Source: Alphaproteobacteria bacterium
GTDB lineage: Bacteria > Pseudomonadota > Alphaproteobacteria > Reyranellales > Reyranellaceae
Length of the DNA stretch: 64,000 bases
Direction of reading: 5' to 3'
Assembly: GCA_016869975.1 (NCBI GenBank)
Contig: VGCZ01000001.1
Coordinates: forward strand, 62,001-126,000
Part shown: positions 34,593-42,376 of the stretch, piece after piece
Layout: every line of letters begins with the position of its first letter
Position numbering within the stretch: the stretch's first letter is position 1
The notes under the pieces: model-generated
Told to the model about the DNA's origin: nothing
What the model saw: only the letters and a program-made list of their open reading frames with translations
The model's database searches: none
Translations under genes and position numbers: made by a program

Positions 34593-34652
34593 CCCGAGCG
34601 CAGCGAGGGATCTACGGACTGCCTGGATCCCTCGCTACGCTCGGGACGACAG
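34586..34652. repeat. palindromic repeat, family A, overlapping der start
   Basis: This 67-bp palindrome has ends CTGTCATCCCGAGCGCAGCG and CTACGCTCGGGACGACAG, with GATCC-type sequence near the middle. The first seven bases are also the first seven bases of der on the other strand (der ATG at 34590-34592). It lies between bamB and der. Confidence 0.85.
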
Positions 34653-34659
34653 ACGCGTC

Positions 34660-35976
34660 CTAGCGCAGCGCGACCAGCCGGCCCGAATCGGTCAGCACGT
34701 AGATCGTGCGGTCGGCGATCACCGGCGCCACCATGACCGCCGAGCCGACCGAGACCTTGCCGATCGGCTGGCCGTCATAGGGTGAGATCGCCAAGAGCTC
34801 GCCGCCGCCGCCGCCGATCAGCAGGCGGTCGCCGGCCAGCACCGGGCCGACCCAGATCGCCGTCTGCCGCCGCCGTTGGTCGGTGTAGAGCGTCAGCGGC
34901 GTGACCCAGCGGATCTTGCCGTCCTCGCGGTCGAGGCAGACGATCTCGTTGTTGCCACTCAGGATGAAGACGTGTCGGCCGGCGACCCACGGGGTGCCTG
35001 AGCCGGCGATCGGCTTGTCCCACAGCCGCGCGCCGGATCGCAGCTCGAAGGCGCCGATCTGGCCGGCCGAGCCGATGGCCAGCACCTTGCCGCGGTCGAT
35101 CACCGGCCGGCCGCGGATATCCGACAGCGCCGCCAGCGACTGCGCGCCGCCGCGGCGCTGGGCGATCAGGCTCTCGTTCCAGACCTGGCGGCCGCTGTCG
35201 AGGCGCAGCGCGACGAGCTCGCCCGAGCTGAACGGCGCCACGACGAACTCGGCCGAGGCCGAGGGGCTGGGGCCGGAAAGGAAGCCGGCGTTCTCCTGCA
35301 ACGCGGCGAACTCCCACAGCTCGGCGCCGTCGATGGCGGCGAGCGCGTGCAGCTTGTTGTCGATGCTGATGGCGAAGACGCGGTCGGCGAAGACGGTGGG
35401 CGCGCCGCGCACCGGGGCGCTCACCGATTTGCGCCAGACCACCGCGCCGTCGTCGGGGTTGAGCGACATCACCTCGGCGAAGCCCGTGGTGACGAACAGG
35501 CGATTGCCATAGAAGGCCAGGCCGCCGCCGAACTCGTTGTCGTCGCGGCCACCCTTGCTCTTCAAGGTCACGCGCCAGAGCTGCCGGCCGCTCGCCGCCT
35601 CGTAGGCCGTGACGGTGGCCTGCGAATCCTTCACGAACACGCGGCCATTGGCGACCACCGGCGGCGTCAGCAGATGGCGGTCGGAGCCCGAGCCCGAGCC
35701 GACATCGACGCTCCACACCTCGCGCGGCGCGTCGGCGATCTCGAGGTGGTGCATGGCGAAGTTGGCGAAGCCGCCGGATTGCGGCCACGAATCGTTGACC
35801 GCCGGGCGCGGCAGCACGACGTCGCCGGCGGCGTCGGACTTGAGCTCGCTGTCGTCGGTCAGCACGGCGATGCGCTCGCCGGGCAATGGCGTCTTGTCCC
35901 GGGCGAGGATGTCGCTGACGGTTTCGCAGGCCGTGAGCGACAGCAACGCGGCGGCGAGGATGGGCAGCGATCTCAT
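34660..35976 (-). CDS. bamB: outer-membrane assembly lipoprotein BamB
   Basis: BamB is a beta-propeller lipoprotein of the BAM complex, which inserts outer-membrane barrels. The 438-residue protein has a lipobox LTAC with the lipidated cysteine at residue 17. Repeated PQQ-like blades follow, with patterns such as VWRKSVSAPVRGAP, GAELWEF and GKIRWVTPLT. The ATG overlaps the stop of the upstream YfgM-like gene (ATGA). der follows beyond a repeat. Confidence 0.94.
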   Translation of the reverse strand: MRSLPILAAALLSLTACETVSDILARDKTPLPGERIAVLTDDSELKSDAAGDVVLPRPAVNDSWPQSGGFANFAMHHLEIADAPREVWSVDVGSGSGSDRHLLTPPVVANGRVFVKDSQATVTAYEAASGRQLWRVTLKSKGGRDDNEFGGGLAFYGNRLFVTTGFAEVMSLNPDDGAVVWRKSVSAPVRGAPTVFADRVFAISIDNKLHALAAIDGAELWEFAALQENAGFLSGPSPSASAEFVVAPFSSGELVALRLDSGRQVWNESLIAQRRGGAQSLAALSDIRGRPVIDRGKVLAIGSAGQIGAFELRSGARLWDKPIAGSGTPWVAGRHVFILSGNNEIVCLDREDGKIRWVTPLTLYTDQRRRQTAIWVGPVLAGDRLLIGGGGGELLAISPYDGQPIGKVSVGSAVMVAPVIADRTIYVLTDSGRLVALR

Positions 35977-36623
35977 TTGTCGGCCGGCTCGCCCAAGGCG
36001 CTCAACAGCTCGGCGGCGCGCTCGCGCAGCCCCTGGCTGGCCGACGACTCGTCGCGCAGCTCGGCGAGCAGCGCCTTGGCCTTGGTCTCGTCCTTCTGCT
36101 TCAGCGCCACCGCCGCCAAGAGCTCCAGCGCCATCGGCCGCCACGGCCGATCCTTGCCCAGGAGCGGCTGCAGCTCGGCGGCGAGGTCCTCGGGCTTGGC
36201 GCTGTCGAACTCCTGCATCGCCTTGAGCAGGGTGGCGAGCTCGCGGCCATCGGCGTCGCGCGCGCCGGCCACCGCGGCGCGGTACGCCGCCGCTGCGCCG
36301 TCCTTGTCGCCGGCCTCGGCCTTCAGCCGCGCGATGCGCAGGCGGGCCAGCTCGGCATAGGGCGCCACGCCGCCGCTGGCGATCTTGTCGAGCGCGGCGA
36401 TCGCGCCCGGCTTGTCGGTCGCCACCTGGGCGAGCGCGGCGCCAAAGGCGTCGCCGGCCTGGGCGCGCTGGTTGGACTGGTACCAGATCCAGCCATTGTA
36501 GGCCGCGACCGCCACGACGATCGCGACGGCGCCGCCGATCACCGCGGTGCCCCAGCGACGCCACCACTCCTTGGCGCGGTCCTCGCGCAGGGCCTCGTCG
36601 ACTTCCTGGAAGATATCCGACAC
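35973..36623 (-). CDS. YfgM-like TPR membrane protein
   Basis: The 216-residue protein has an N-terminal cytoplasmic stretch, one transmembrane helix (about residues 26-44) and a periplasmic tetratricopeptide-like region. YfgM in E. coli links the SecYEG translocon to periplasmic chaperones. The start is GTG at 36623, which gives SDIFQEVDEALREDR, the usual family opening; an upstream ATG would add 52 residues of basic sequence. It overlaps bamB by four bases, so translation is coupled. Confidence 0.88.
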   Translation of the reverse strand: MSDIFQEVDEALREDRAKEWWRRWGTAVIGGAVAIVVAVAAYNGWIWYQSNQRAQAGDAFGAALAQVATDKPGAIAALDKIASGGVAPYAELARLRIARLKAEAGDKDGAAAAYRAAVAGARDADGRELATLLKAMQEFDSAKPEDLAAELQPLLGKDRPWRPMALELLAAVALKQKDETKAKALLAELRDESSASQGLRERAAELLSALGEPADK

Positions 36624-36729
36624 GCCGTTACCCGGGTTTGGAGGGATCGGGGCGGGCGTTCTAGCCGGCCGCCGCCCGCGCGGGAAGCCTTTACCACGCG
36701 CCGGCTTTTTGCGACATTTTTCGCCTGCG

Positions 36730-37047
36730 ATGGACAATCTTCTGCGAATGCAAGACGTTCGCAGCCGACGGCGGGTCATTACCTTCGACCGGCGCGAGCT
36801 GCGGCAGCTCCTGGCCCTGTACAGCGCCCGGGTGGTGACCGGCGAATGGCGCGACTACGCCATCGACTTCCGGCCCGGCATGGCGCTGTTCTCGATCTTC
36901 CGCCACACGGCGGAGCAACCGCTCTTCGCCATCGCGAAGTTCGCGGGCGCGCGCTGGACAGTGCATGCCGGTCCGCGCCGCCTCGCCCAGGGCGACGACC
37001 TGGGCGAGGTGCTGAGCATCTTCGACCGCAAGCTCAGGGTCTTCTAG
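36730..37047 (+). CDS. DUF2794-type small conserved protein
   Basis: The 105-residue protein has VITFDRRELRQLLALYSARV followed by GEWRDYAIDFRPGMALFSIFR, matching the alphaproteobacterial DUF2794 family as I recall it. No function is known. ATG 36730 and ATG 36748 are both possible starts. Its last bases overlap the end of the convergent glycine-zipper gene by four. Confidence 0.75.
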   Translation: MDNLLRMQDVRSRRRVITFDRRELRQLLALYSARVVTGEWRDYAIDFRPGMALFSIFRHTAEQPLFAIAKFAGARWTVHAGPRRLAQGDDLGEVLSIFDRKLRVF

Positions 37048-37307
37048 TAGCGGTAGCCGTTGTTGTAATAGCCGTTGTTGTAGTACGGCCGCTGCGGCGT
37101 GGTCGCGGCGCCGATTGCGGCGCCGCCCAGGCCGCCCAGGACCAGGCCGGTCACCGGGCTGACGCCCAGCGCCGGGCCGGCGAGCGCGCCACCGGCGCCG
37201 CCGATCACGCCGCCCGACACAGCGCGCTGGCCGGTGGTGTCGCCGCAGGCCGACAGGCCCAGCATGCTCACCAGGCCGATGGCGATCAGCTTGGACTTCG
37301 AGGTCAT
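37044..37307 (-). CDS. glycine-zipper small lipoprotein
   Basis: The 87-residue protein has a lipobox LSAC (Cys21). The mature part is rich in Gly and Ala in a G-x3-G pattern (VIGGAGGALAGPALG, GLGGAAIGAATT) and ends in a Tyr/Asn-rich repeat (YNNGYYNNGYRY). Glycine-zipper lipoproteins sit in the outer membrane or periplasm; function is unknown. AGGAGAA lies 8 nt before the ATG. A paralogue is encoded 180 bp upstream on the same strand. Confidence 0.82.
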   Translation of the reverse strand: MTSKSKLIAIGLVSMLGLSACGDTTGQRAVSGGVIGGAGGALAGPALGVSPVTGLVLGGLGGAAIGAATTPQRPYYNNGYYNNGYRY

Positions 37308-37433
37308 GACGCGTTCTCCTCTCATGTGGCCGCGAGCAGCGGCCGGACGACAGAAGACCGCGCCGGCAAGCCGACAAGAGGGCCGCTCAAGGGCGAAGCT
37401 GTGGCCCAGCGTATCGCCCCATGACAAACGGCG

Positions 37434-37458
37434 ACGGGCGGCCAAGCCGCCCGTTTAT
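37434..37458. terminator. 9-bp hairpin between the two glycine-zipper genes
   Basis: ACGGGCGGC (37434-37442) pairs with GCCGCCCGT (37446-37454) across CAA. Only a short TTTATT tail on the plus strand follows, so termination would be weak on the minus strand, where it is needed after the 37487 gene. Confidence 0.35.
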
Positions 37459-37486
37459 TCCATCAAATCAATATATTAGGTGCGCG

Positions 37487-37708
37487 CTACTGCTTTTTCT
37501 CGGTGGTCGCGGCGCCGACCGCCGCGCCGCCCAGGCCGCCGATCAGCGCGCCGGCCCACCAGGAGATGCCGGGCAGCAGCAGGCCGGTGATGGCCCCGGC
37601 GGCCGCGCCGACGCCGCCACCGGTGGCCGCGCGTTCACCCACGCTCTCGCCACACGCCGACAACGCCAACGCCGCCGGCAACAGCAGCACGATCAGCCGC
37701 TTCGCCAT
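37487..37708 (-). CDS. glycine-zipper small lipoprotein, paralogue
   Basis: The 73-residue protein has a lipobox LSAC (Cys19), then GESVGERAATGGGVGAAAGA and a GALIGGLGGAAVGAATT zipper. The last part matches the neighbour at 37044, but the Tyr/Asn tail is missing and a WW pair is found instead. The two arose by duplication. Likely an outer-membrane or periplasmic lipoprotein of unknown function. Confidence 0.8.
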   Translation of the reverse strand: MAKRLIVLLLPAALALSACGESVGERAATGGGVGAAAGAITGLLLPGISWWAGALIGGLGGAAVGAATTEKKQ

Positions 37709-38235
37709 CCCTTGCCTCTTCGACCCATGACAAACGGAAAATTTTTAAAAGGGCGGCAAAAACGCGCCGCCTAATCGGGGGGAAAACCGGCCCGGAAGCG
37801 CCGGTATCTTTCTTTTTTCTGCTGCACGTCGATCTCGTGGGGGGAGGGGATCGCGTGCAATTATGAGATTAAGATAGGGGTATAGAATCCTGATTTCAAT
37901 AGTTTTCTTTTCGAGTCACTAACCCACTGATCAGACTCGCCTTTTGCCCGGCCGAGCCGCTCTCACCGCGTCGGGGCGAGGCTGTCGAGGGCCAGCGTCG
38001 GCCCGGGCGCGCGCCTCACACGCCTCCTTCCATTCCGTCGCGGACGCCACGCCAGGCAATGTCCGTACCCGTCTGATCGGCACGGATCAGATCTGCGATC
38101 AGAACTTCTGCACCGGCTTTCAGATGATCGTTTGTCAGTGATCATTCAGCGGCTCGCCGGTCGCGACGTTGAAGTCGCCGGCCGTCGTATCGCGATCCGG
38201 CGCGACACCGGGGCGGTGAGCGGAGAGAAAAATCC
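37709..38235. other. intergenic region, AT-rich in part
   Basis: No convincing gene is seen here. Positions 37737-37760 and 37860-37930 are AT-rich for this genome. TGCACG (37823-37828) and CGTGCA (37854-37859) frame a G-rich loop. ATGATC and GATCAT (38124-38129 and 38140-38145) form another inverted repeat. The stretch may hold the promoter of the glycine-zipper genes and the end of the nar transcript. Confidence 0.45.
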
Positions 38236-38541
38236 TCAGGCCCGACCGCACCCGCACGCCGCCGCGTCGTGGCGCAGCGACCACAGCAGCATGCGCCTCA
38301 GGCAGGCCACGCCGGGATCCTCGGCGCGCGCCGCCGCGGTCATCAGCGCCAGCCAGTCGTCGTCGGTGGCGTGGGCGGCGAAGCGCCGCGCGGCGCCGGC
38401 GGCGTAGGTCGCCGGCGTTTCCGCCGCATCTCGCGCCGCGCGGTCGATCTCGGCCAGCAGGGCGAGATCGTCGAGCGCGATCATCGCCTCGATCGCGACC
38501 GCCTCGTCGTCGAGCCGCTCGATCATCCGACCCAGCATCAT
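38236..38541 (-). CDS. hypothetical protein at the end of the nar operon
   Basis: The 101-residue helical protein is rich in Ala, Asp and Arg and ends in ACGCGRA. It has no signal or membrane segment. It begins 9 bp after the ppiC stop, so it is the last gene of the narGHJI-ppiC unit. No family is recognised; a helper in nitrate reductase assembly is possible by position only. Confidence 0.6.
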   Translation of the reverse strand: MMLGRMIERLDDEAVAIEAMIALDDLALLAEIDRAARDAAETPATYAAGAARRFAAHATDDDWLALMTAAARAEDPGVACLRRMLLWSLRHDAAACGCGRA

Positions 38542-38550
38542 GGCCGCCTC

Positions 38551-39387
38551 CTATCGCAACAACGGCCCGGCGGCGGGCGCGAGGTCGACGCCAGCGACCT
38601 GGGCGCGCCCGGCCAGCACCGACACGTATTGCCGCAACGCGCGCCGGCGCACGCTCTCGTCGAGGTATTGGGCGATGCGCGCCCGTACCATCTCGAAGGG
38701 CAGCGCGCGGCCCTCGATACGGCGGTCGAGGCGCACGACGTGGATGCCGTAGCGGCTCTCCACCGGTTCGGGATGAACCGCGCCCGGTGTCATCGCGCGC
38801 AGAGCAGCGTCGAACTCGGGCACGGTCTGGCCGGGCGAGAGCTGGCCGAGATTGCCGCCCTGCCCCGCCGACGCACAGGCGGAGTGGTGCGCCGCCAGCG
38901 CCACGAAATCCTCGGGCCGCTGCTGGAGCGTGGCGATCAGCGCTGTCGCCGTCTCGCGCGCCTGCGTACGCGCGGCCGCGTCGCCGGGCGCGGCGGGCAG
39001 CAGGATATGCGCCGCCTCGCAGAGATCGGGCGTGCGGAAACGCGCGATGTTGCGCGTGTAGTAGCGCCGACAGGTCTCCTCGTCGGCCGAAGGCACGACG
39101 ACTTCCTGTTCGATCAGTTGGCGATAGCGCGCCTCCTGTTCGGTCTCGACGCGCCCCTCCTCGTCCTCGATCGGCTCGGCGACGATGCCCAGGCGATCGG
39201 CCTCCTGCGACAGCAGCTCGCGGATCGCCAGCGCCCGCGTCGCCTGCTCCCAGGCCTGGTCGGGATCGTCGGCGGGATGATGCTGGGTCTCGCGCACGAT
39301 GTCGGCGCCGGCGATGGCGACGCCGTTGACACTCACCGGGACCGGCCGCGTGAAGCGGCGGCGCGGCGCAGCCGTCGCGGCGCTCAT
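38551..39387 (-). CDS. PpiC/NifM-like peptidyl-prolyl isomerase in nar operon
   Basis: The 278-residue protein has no signal peptide and carries a parvulin domain at about residues 130-225: AAHILLPAAP, HSACASAGQGGNLGQLSPGQ and GIHVVRLDRR. Similar genes follow narI in pseudomonads, where the product is thought to aid folding of the nitrate reductase. Its ATG overlaps the narI stop (ATGA), so it is coupled to narI. The rest of the operon may not be functional because narG is truncated. Confidence 0.88.
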   Translation of the reverse strand: MSAATAAPRRRFTRPVPVSVNGVAIAGADIVRETQHHPADDPDQAWEQATRALAIRELLSQEADRLGIVAEPIEDEEGRVETEQEARYRQLIEQEVVVPSADEETCRRYYTRNIARFRTPDLCEAAHILLPAAPGDAAARTQARETATALIATLQQRPEDFVALAAHHSACASAGQGGNLGQLSPGQTVPEFDAALRAMTPGAVHPEPVESRYGIHVVRLDRRIEGRALPFEMVRARIAQYLDESVRRRALRQYVSVLAGRAQVAGVDLAPAAGPLLR

Positions 39388-40091
39388 GGCGCGCCCCTCG
39401 CGCGCAGCGGCCCGCGGCTGCGCACCACCTGATAGCCGCGCCGGCCGAGATACCAGACCGGCGCCGACCAGATGTGCACCAGGCGACTGAACGGGAAGAC
39501 CAGGAACAAGGTCATGCCCAGCACCAGATGCGTGAGATACGGCCAGTCGAGTCCCTGCAACGTCTTGGCGTCGACCGGATTGAGCGTGACGATGCCCTGC
39601 GCCCAGTGCGATAGGATCAGCATCACCGAGCCGTCGCGGTGGGCGAGCGAGAACGGCAAGGTCGCCAGGCCGAGCACGAGCTGGATCCACAGCAGCGCCA
39701 GGATGGCGATGTCCATCGCCGAGCTGGTGCGCCGAATGCGCTCGTCAAACAGGCGGCGGTGCAGCAGCAGCGTGAGCCCGGCGAAGCAGATCACACCGGC
39801 GATGCCGCCGGCGGCGACGGCGATCAGCTGCTTCTGCTCGACGCTCATGACCAGCGTGTAGACCGAGGTCGGCGTCAGCAGGCCGACCGCGTGGCCCAGC
39901 AGCAGGAACAGGATGCCGACATGGAACAGGTTCGAGCCCCAGCGCAGCTGGCGCTTGCGCAGCATCTGGCTCGAACTCGCCTTCCAGCTATAGGGCTCGC
40001 GATCGAAACGGATCAGGCTGCCGAGCAGGAACACCGTCAGGCAGATGTACGGATACCAGACGAACAGCAGTTGGAAGATGTAGTCCTTCAT
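39384..40091 (-). CDS. narI: respiratory nitrate reductase gamma subunit
   Basis: NarI is the membrane cytochrome b that takes electrons from quinol and passes them to NarH. The 235-residue protein has five hydrophobic helices, with heme-ligand histidines in LFHVGILFLLLGHAVG and near THLVLGMTLFLVFPFSRLVH. Length and helix pattern are normal. It starts 81 bp after narJ, the gap being filled by a REP-like hairpin, and overlaps ppiC. Confidence 0.95.
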   Translation of the reverse strand: MKDYIFQLLFVWYPYICLTVFLLGSLIRFDREPYSWKASSSQMLRKRQLRWGSNLFHVGILFLLLGHAVGLLTPTSVYTLVMSVEQKQLIAVAAGGIAGVICFAGLTLLLHRRLFDERIRRTSSAMDIAILALLWIQLVLGLATLPFSLAHRDGSVMLILSHWAQGIVTLNPVDAKTLQGLDWPYLTHLVLGMTLFLVFPFSRLVHIWSAPVWYLGRRGYQVVRSRGPLRARGAP

Positions 40092-40120
40092 GATGCCACT
40101 CCTTGGTGGAGTTCCGTCGC

Positions 40121-40153
40121 TTCTCCCTCTCCCCGCCTGCGGGGAGAGGAAGG
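40121..40153. repeat. REP-like hairpin, family B, inside the nar operon
   Basis: CTCTCCCCGC and GCGGGGAGAG form a strong stem in the narJ-narI gap. It may shield the upstream message or reduce read-through into narI. Confidence 0.7.
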
Positions 40154-40172
40154 AAATGCACGTGCGATTGCC

Positions 40173-40856
40173 CTACTCCGCCATCGCGGCGCGCAGGCGG
40201 CTGGTCATGCGGTCGACCGGGCAGCTGGCAGCGGCGGTACCGGGGCCAAAGGTCACCTCCTGGTCGACCCAGGCGGCGTCGAGCGCCTCGAGATCGTCAG
40301 GCTCCGGATCGGGCTCGGCGCGCAACGCGGCCAAGGTCGCCTCGTCGAGCCGGGCGCGCGACAGCGCCAGCAGCGCGGCCATCACCGCTTCGTAGGGCGA
40401 CGACCGTTTGGCCAGGCGTTCGCGCAGCGCGGCCACGACATGGGCCGGCTGGCCGATCAGCTCGATCGCGGCCTTCGGTTCGCGCGTCGAGGCGTATTCG
40501 AGGAACAGCGGCAGGAAGTCGGGCAGCTCGCTGGCGACCGGCGAATAGCCGGTCTCCTCGTAGAGCTTGAGCAGGTCGACCATGGCCTGGCCGCGATCGC
40601 GGCTCTCGCCGTGCACGTGCTCGAACAGATGCAGCGACAGCGAGCGCGTGCGGTCGAACAGCAGGCCGTAGCGCTCCTGCAGGTCGTAGAGATCACCGGC
40701 TTCGAGCTCGCCGATCAGGCGATCGAGCGCGCGGCGCTCCGCCGCCGGCAACAGCGCCTCGCGATCGAGCGCGACGCGGATCTCGCCCGACGCGGCGAGC
40801 AATTCCGCCGTCGGGTAGCTGAGCAAGGCCGCCAGCGCGCGCAGGGTCCTCATCAC
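40173..40856 (-). CDS. narJ: nitrate reductase assembly chaperone
   Basis: NarJ binds apo-NarG and is needed for molybdenum-cofactor insertion. The 227-residue protein has LLSYPTAELL at the start and the family core YGLLFDRTRSLSLHLFEHVHG with LPDFLPLFLEYAS. Its ATG overlaps the narH stop, as usual for narGHJI. Intact by sequence. Confidence 0.95.
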   Translation of the reverse strand: MMRTLRALAALLSYPTAELLAASGEIRVALDREALLPAAERRALDRLIGELEAGDLYDLQERYGLLFDRTRSLSLHLFEHVHGESRDRGQAMVDLLKLYEETGYSPVASELPDFLPLFLEYASTREPKAAIELIGQPAHVVAALRERLAKRSSPYEAVMAALLALSRARLDEATLAALRAEPDPEPDDLEALDAAWVDQEVTFGPGTAAASCPVDRMTSRLRAAMAE

Positions 40857-42376
40857 GCGACCTCCATCGGGTTCTTGCGCTTGAGCTTGCCGCCGGCGAA
40901 CAGATTGCCCGTGTCGCCGTCGGGCGAGCAGCCGTCGCCGAAGCTGAAGCCGCAGGCGCCGCGCAGCGCGTAGGCGTCCTCCGAGGTCTCGCGATGCGCC
41001 GTCGGGATAACGAAGCGGTCCTCGTAATTGGCGATCGCCATCACGTGGTACATCGCCTCGATCTGCTGGGCGCTCAGGCCCACGCGCTTGGCGATGGCGT
41101 GGTCAACGACGCCGTCGACGGTCTTGGCCCGCATGTAGGCGCGCATCGCCAGCATGCGCTCCAGGCCCCGCGCCACCGGCTCCTCGTCGCCCGCCGTGAG
41201 CAGGTTGGCGAGGTAGCGCAGCGGGATGCGCAGCGAGCGCACGTCGGGCATGGCGCCGTCGACGCCCATCTTGCCGGCCTCGGCCGCCGACTGGATCGGC
41301 GACAGCGGCGGCACGTACCAGACCATCGGCAGGGTGCGGTACTCGGGATGCAGCGGGAAGGCGACCTTCCACTCCATCGCCATCTTCCACACCGGCGAGC
41401 GCCGCGCCGCCTCGAGCCAGGACTCGGGCACGCCGTCGCGCCGCGCCTGGGCGATCACCCGCTCGTCGTCGGGATCGAGGAAGACCCCCATCTGCGCGTC
41501 ATAGAGCCGCCGTTCGTCGTCCACCGACGCCGCCTGCTCGATGCGATCGGCATCGTAGAGCATCACGCCGAGATAGCGGATGCGCCCGACGCAGGTCTCC
41601 GAGCATACGGTCGGCTCGCCGGCCTCGATCCGCGGATAGCAGAAGATGCACTTCTCCGACTTGCCGGAGGACCAGTTGAAATAGACCTTCTTGTACGGGC
41701 AGGCCGAGACGCACATGCGCCAGCCCCGGCACTTGTCCTGGTCGATCAGGACGATGCCGTCCTCCTCGCGCTTGTAGATGGCGCCCGACGGACAGGCCGC
41801 GACGCAGGCCGGGTTAAGGCAATGCTCGCACAGCCGGGGCAGGTACATCATGAAGGTGTTCTCGAACTGGCCGTAGATCTCCTTCTGCACGCCCTCGAAA
41901 TTGTAGTCGGCCGAGCGCTTGGCGAACTCGCCGCCGAGAATCTCCTCCCAGTTCGGGCCCCACTCGATCTTCTCCATGCGCTGGCCGGTGATCAGCGAGC
42001 GCGGCCTGGCCGTCGGGAAGGCCTCGAGTTCGGGCGCCTTCTGCAGGTGCTCGTAGTCGAAGGTGAAGGGCTCGTAGTAGTCGTCGATCTCCGGCAGGTC
42101 GGGATTGGCGAAGATGTTGGCGAGGATGCGCCACTTCGAGCCGATCTTCGGCTGGATCTTGCCGTTGCGCTTGCGCACCCAGCCGCCGTTCCAGCGCGTC
42201 TGGTTCTCCCAGTCCTTGGGATAGCCGATGCCGGGCTTGGTCTCGACGTTGTTGAACCAGGCGTATTCCATGCCTTCGCGGCTGGTCCACACGTTCTTGC
42301 ACGTCACCGAGCAGGTATGGCAGCCGATGCACTTGTCGAGGTTCAGCACCATCGCGATCTGCGCGCGCACTCTCAT
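40853..42376 (-). CDS. narH: respiratory nitrate reductase beta subunit
   Basis: NarH carries three [4Fe-4S] clusters and one [3Fe-4S] cluster between NarI and NarG. The 507-residue protein has the first Cys set CIGCHTCSVTC (residues 16-26). CEHCLNPACVAACPSG follows, and then GWRMCVSACPYK, whose Trp in a cysteine position marks the [3Fe-4S] site as in E. coli NarH. Length is normal. ATG 42376 overlaps the narG stop; the earlier in-frame ATG is not needed. Confidence 0.96.
   Translation of the reverse strand: MRVRAQIAMVLNLDKCIGCHTCSVTCKNVWTSREGMEYAWFNNVETKPGIGYPKDWENQTRWNGGWVRKRNGKIQPKIGSKWRILANIFANPDLPEIDDYYEPFTFDYEHLQKAPELEAFPTARPRSLITGQRMEKIEWGPNWEEILGGEFAKRSADYNFEGVQKEIYGQFENTFMMYLPRLCEHCLNPACVAACPSGAIYKREEDGIVLIDQDKCRGWRMCVSACPYKKVYFNWSSGKSEKCIFCYPRIEAGEPTVCSETCVGRIRYLGVMLYDADRIEQAASVDDERRLYDAQMGVFLDPDDERVIAQARRDGVPESWLEAARRSPVWKMAMEWKVAFPLHPEYRTLPMVWYVPPLSPIQSAAEAGKMGVDGAMPDVRSLRIPLRYLANLLTAGDEEPVARGLERMLAMRAYMRAKTVDGVVDHAIAKRVGLSAQQIEAMYHVMAIANYEDRFVIPTAHRETSEDAYALRGACGFSFGDGCSPDGDTGNLFAGGKLKRKNPMEVA

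Noticed and set aside
37944-38141. 65-codon plus-strand frame in the gap before the nar operon end
   Set aside because: No ribosome site, no recognisable domain and Arg/Ala/Ser-biased composition like the shadow frames.
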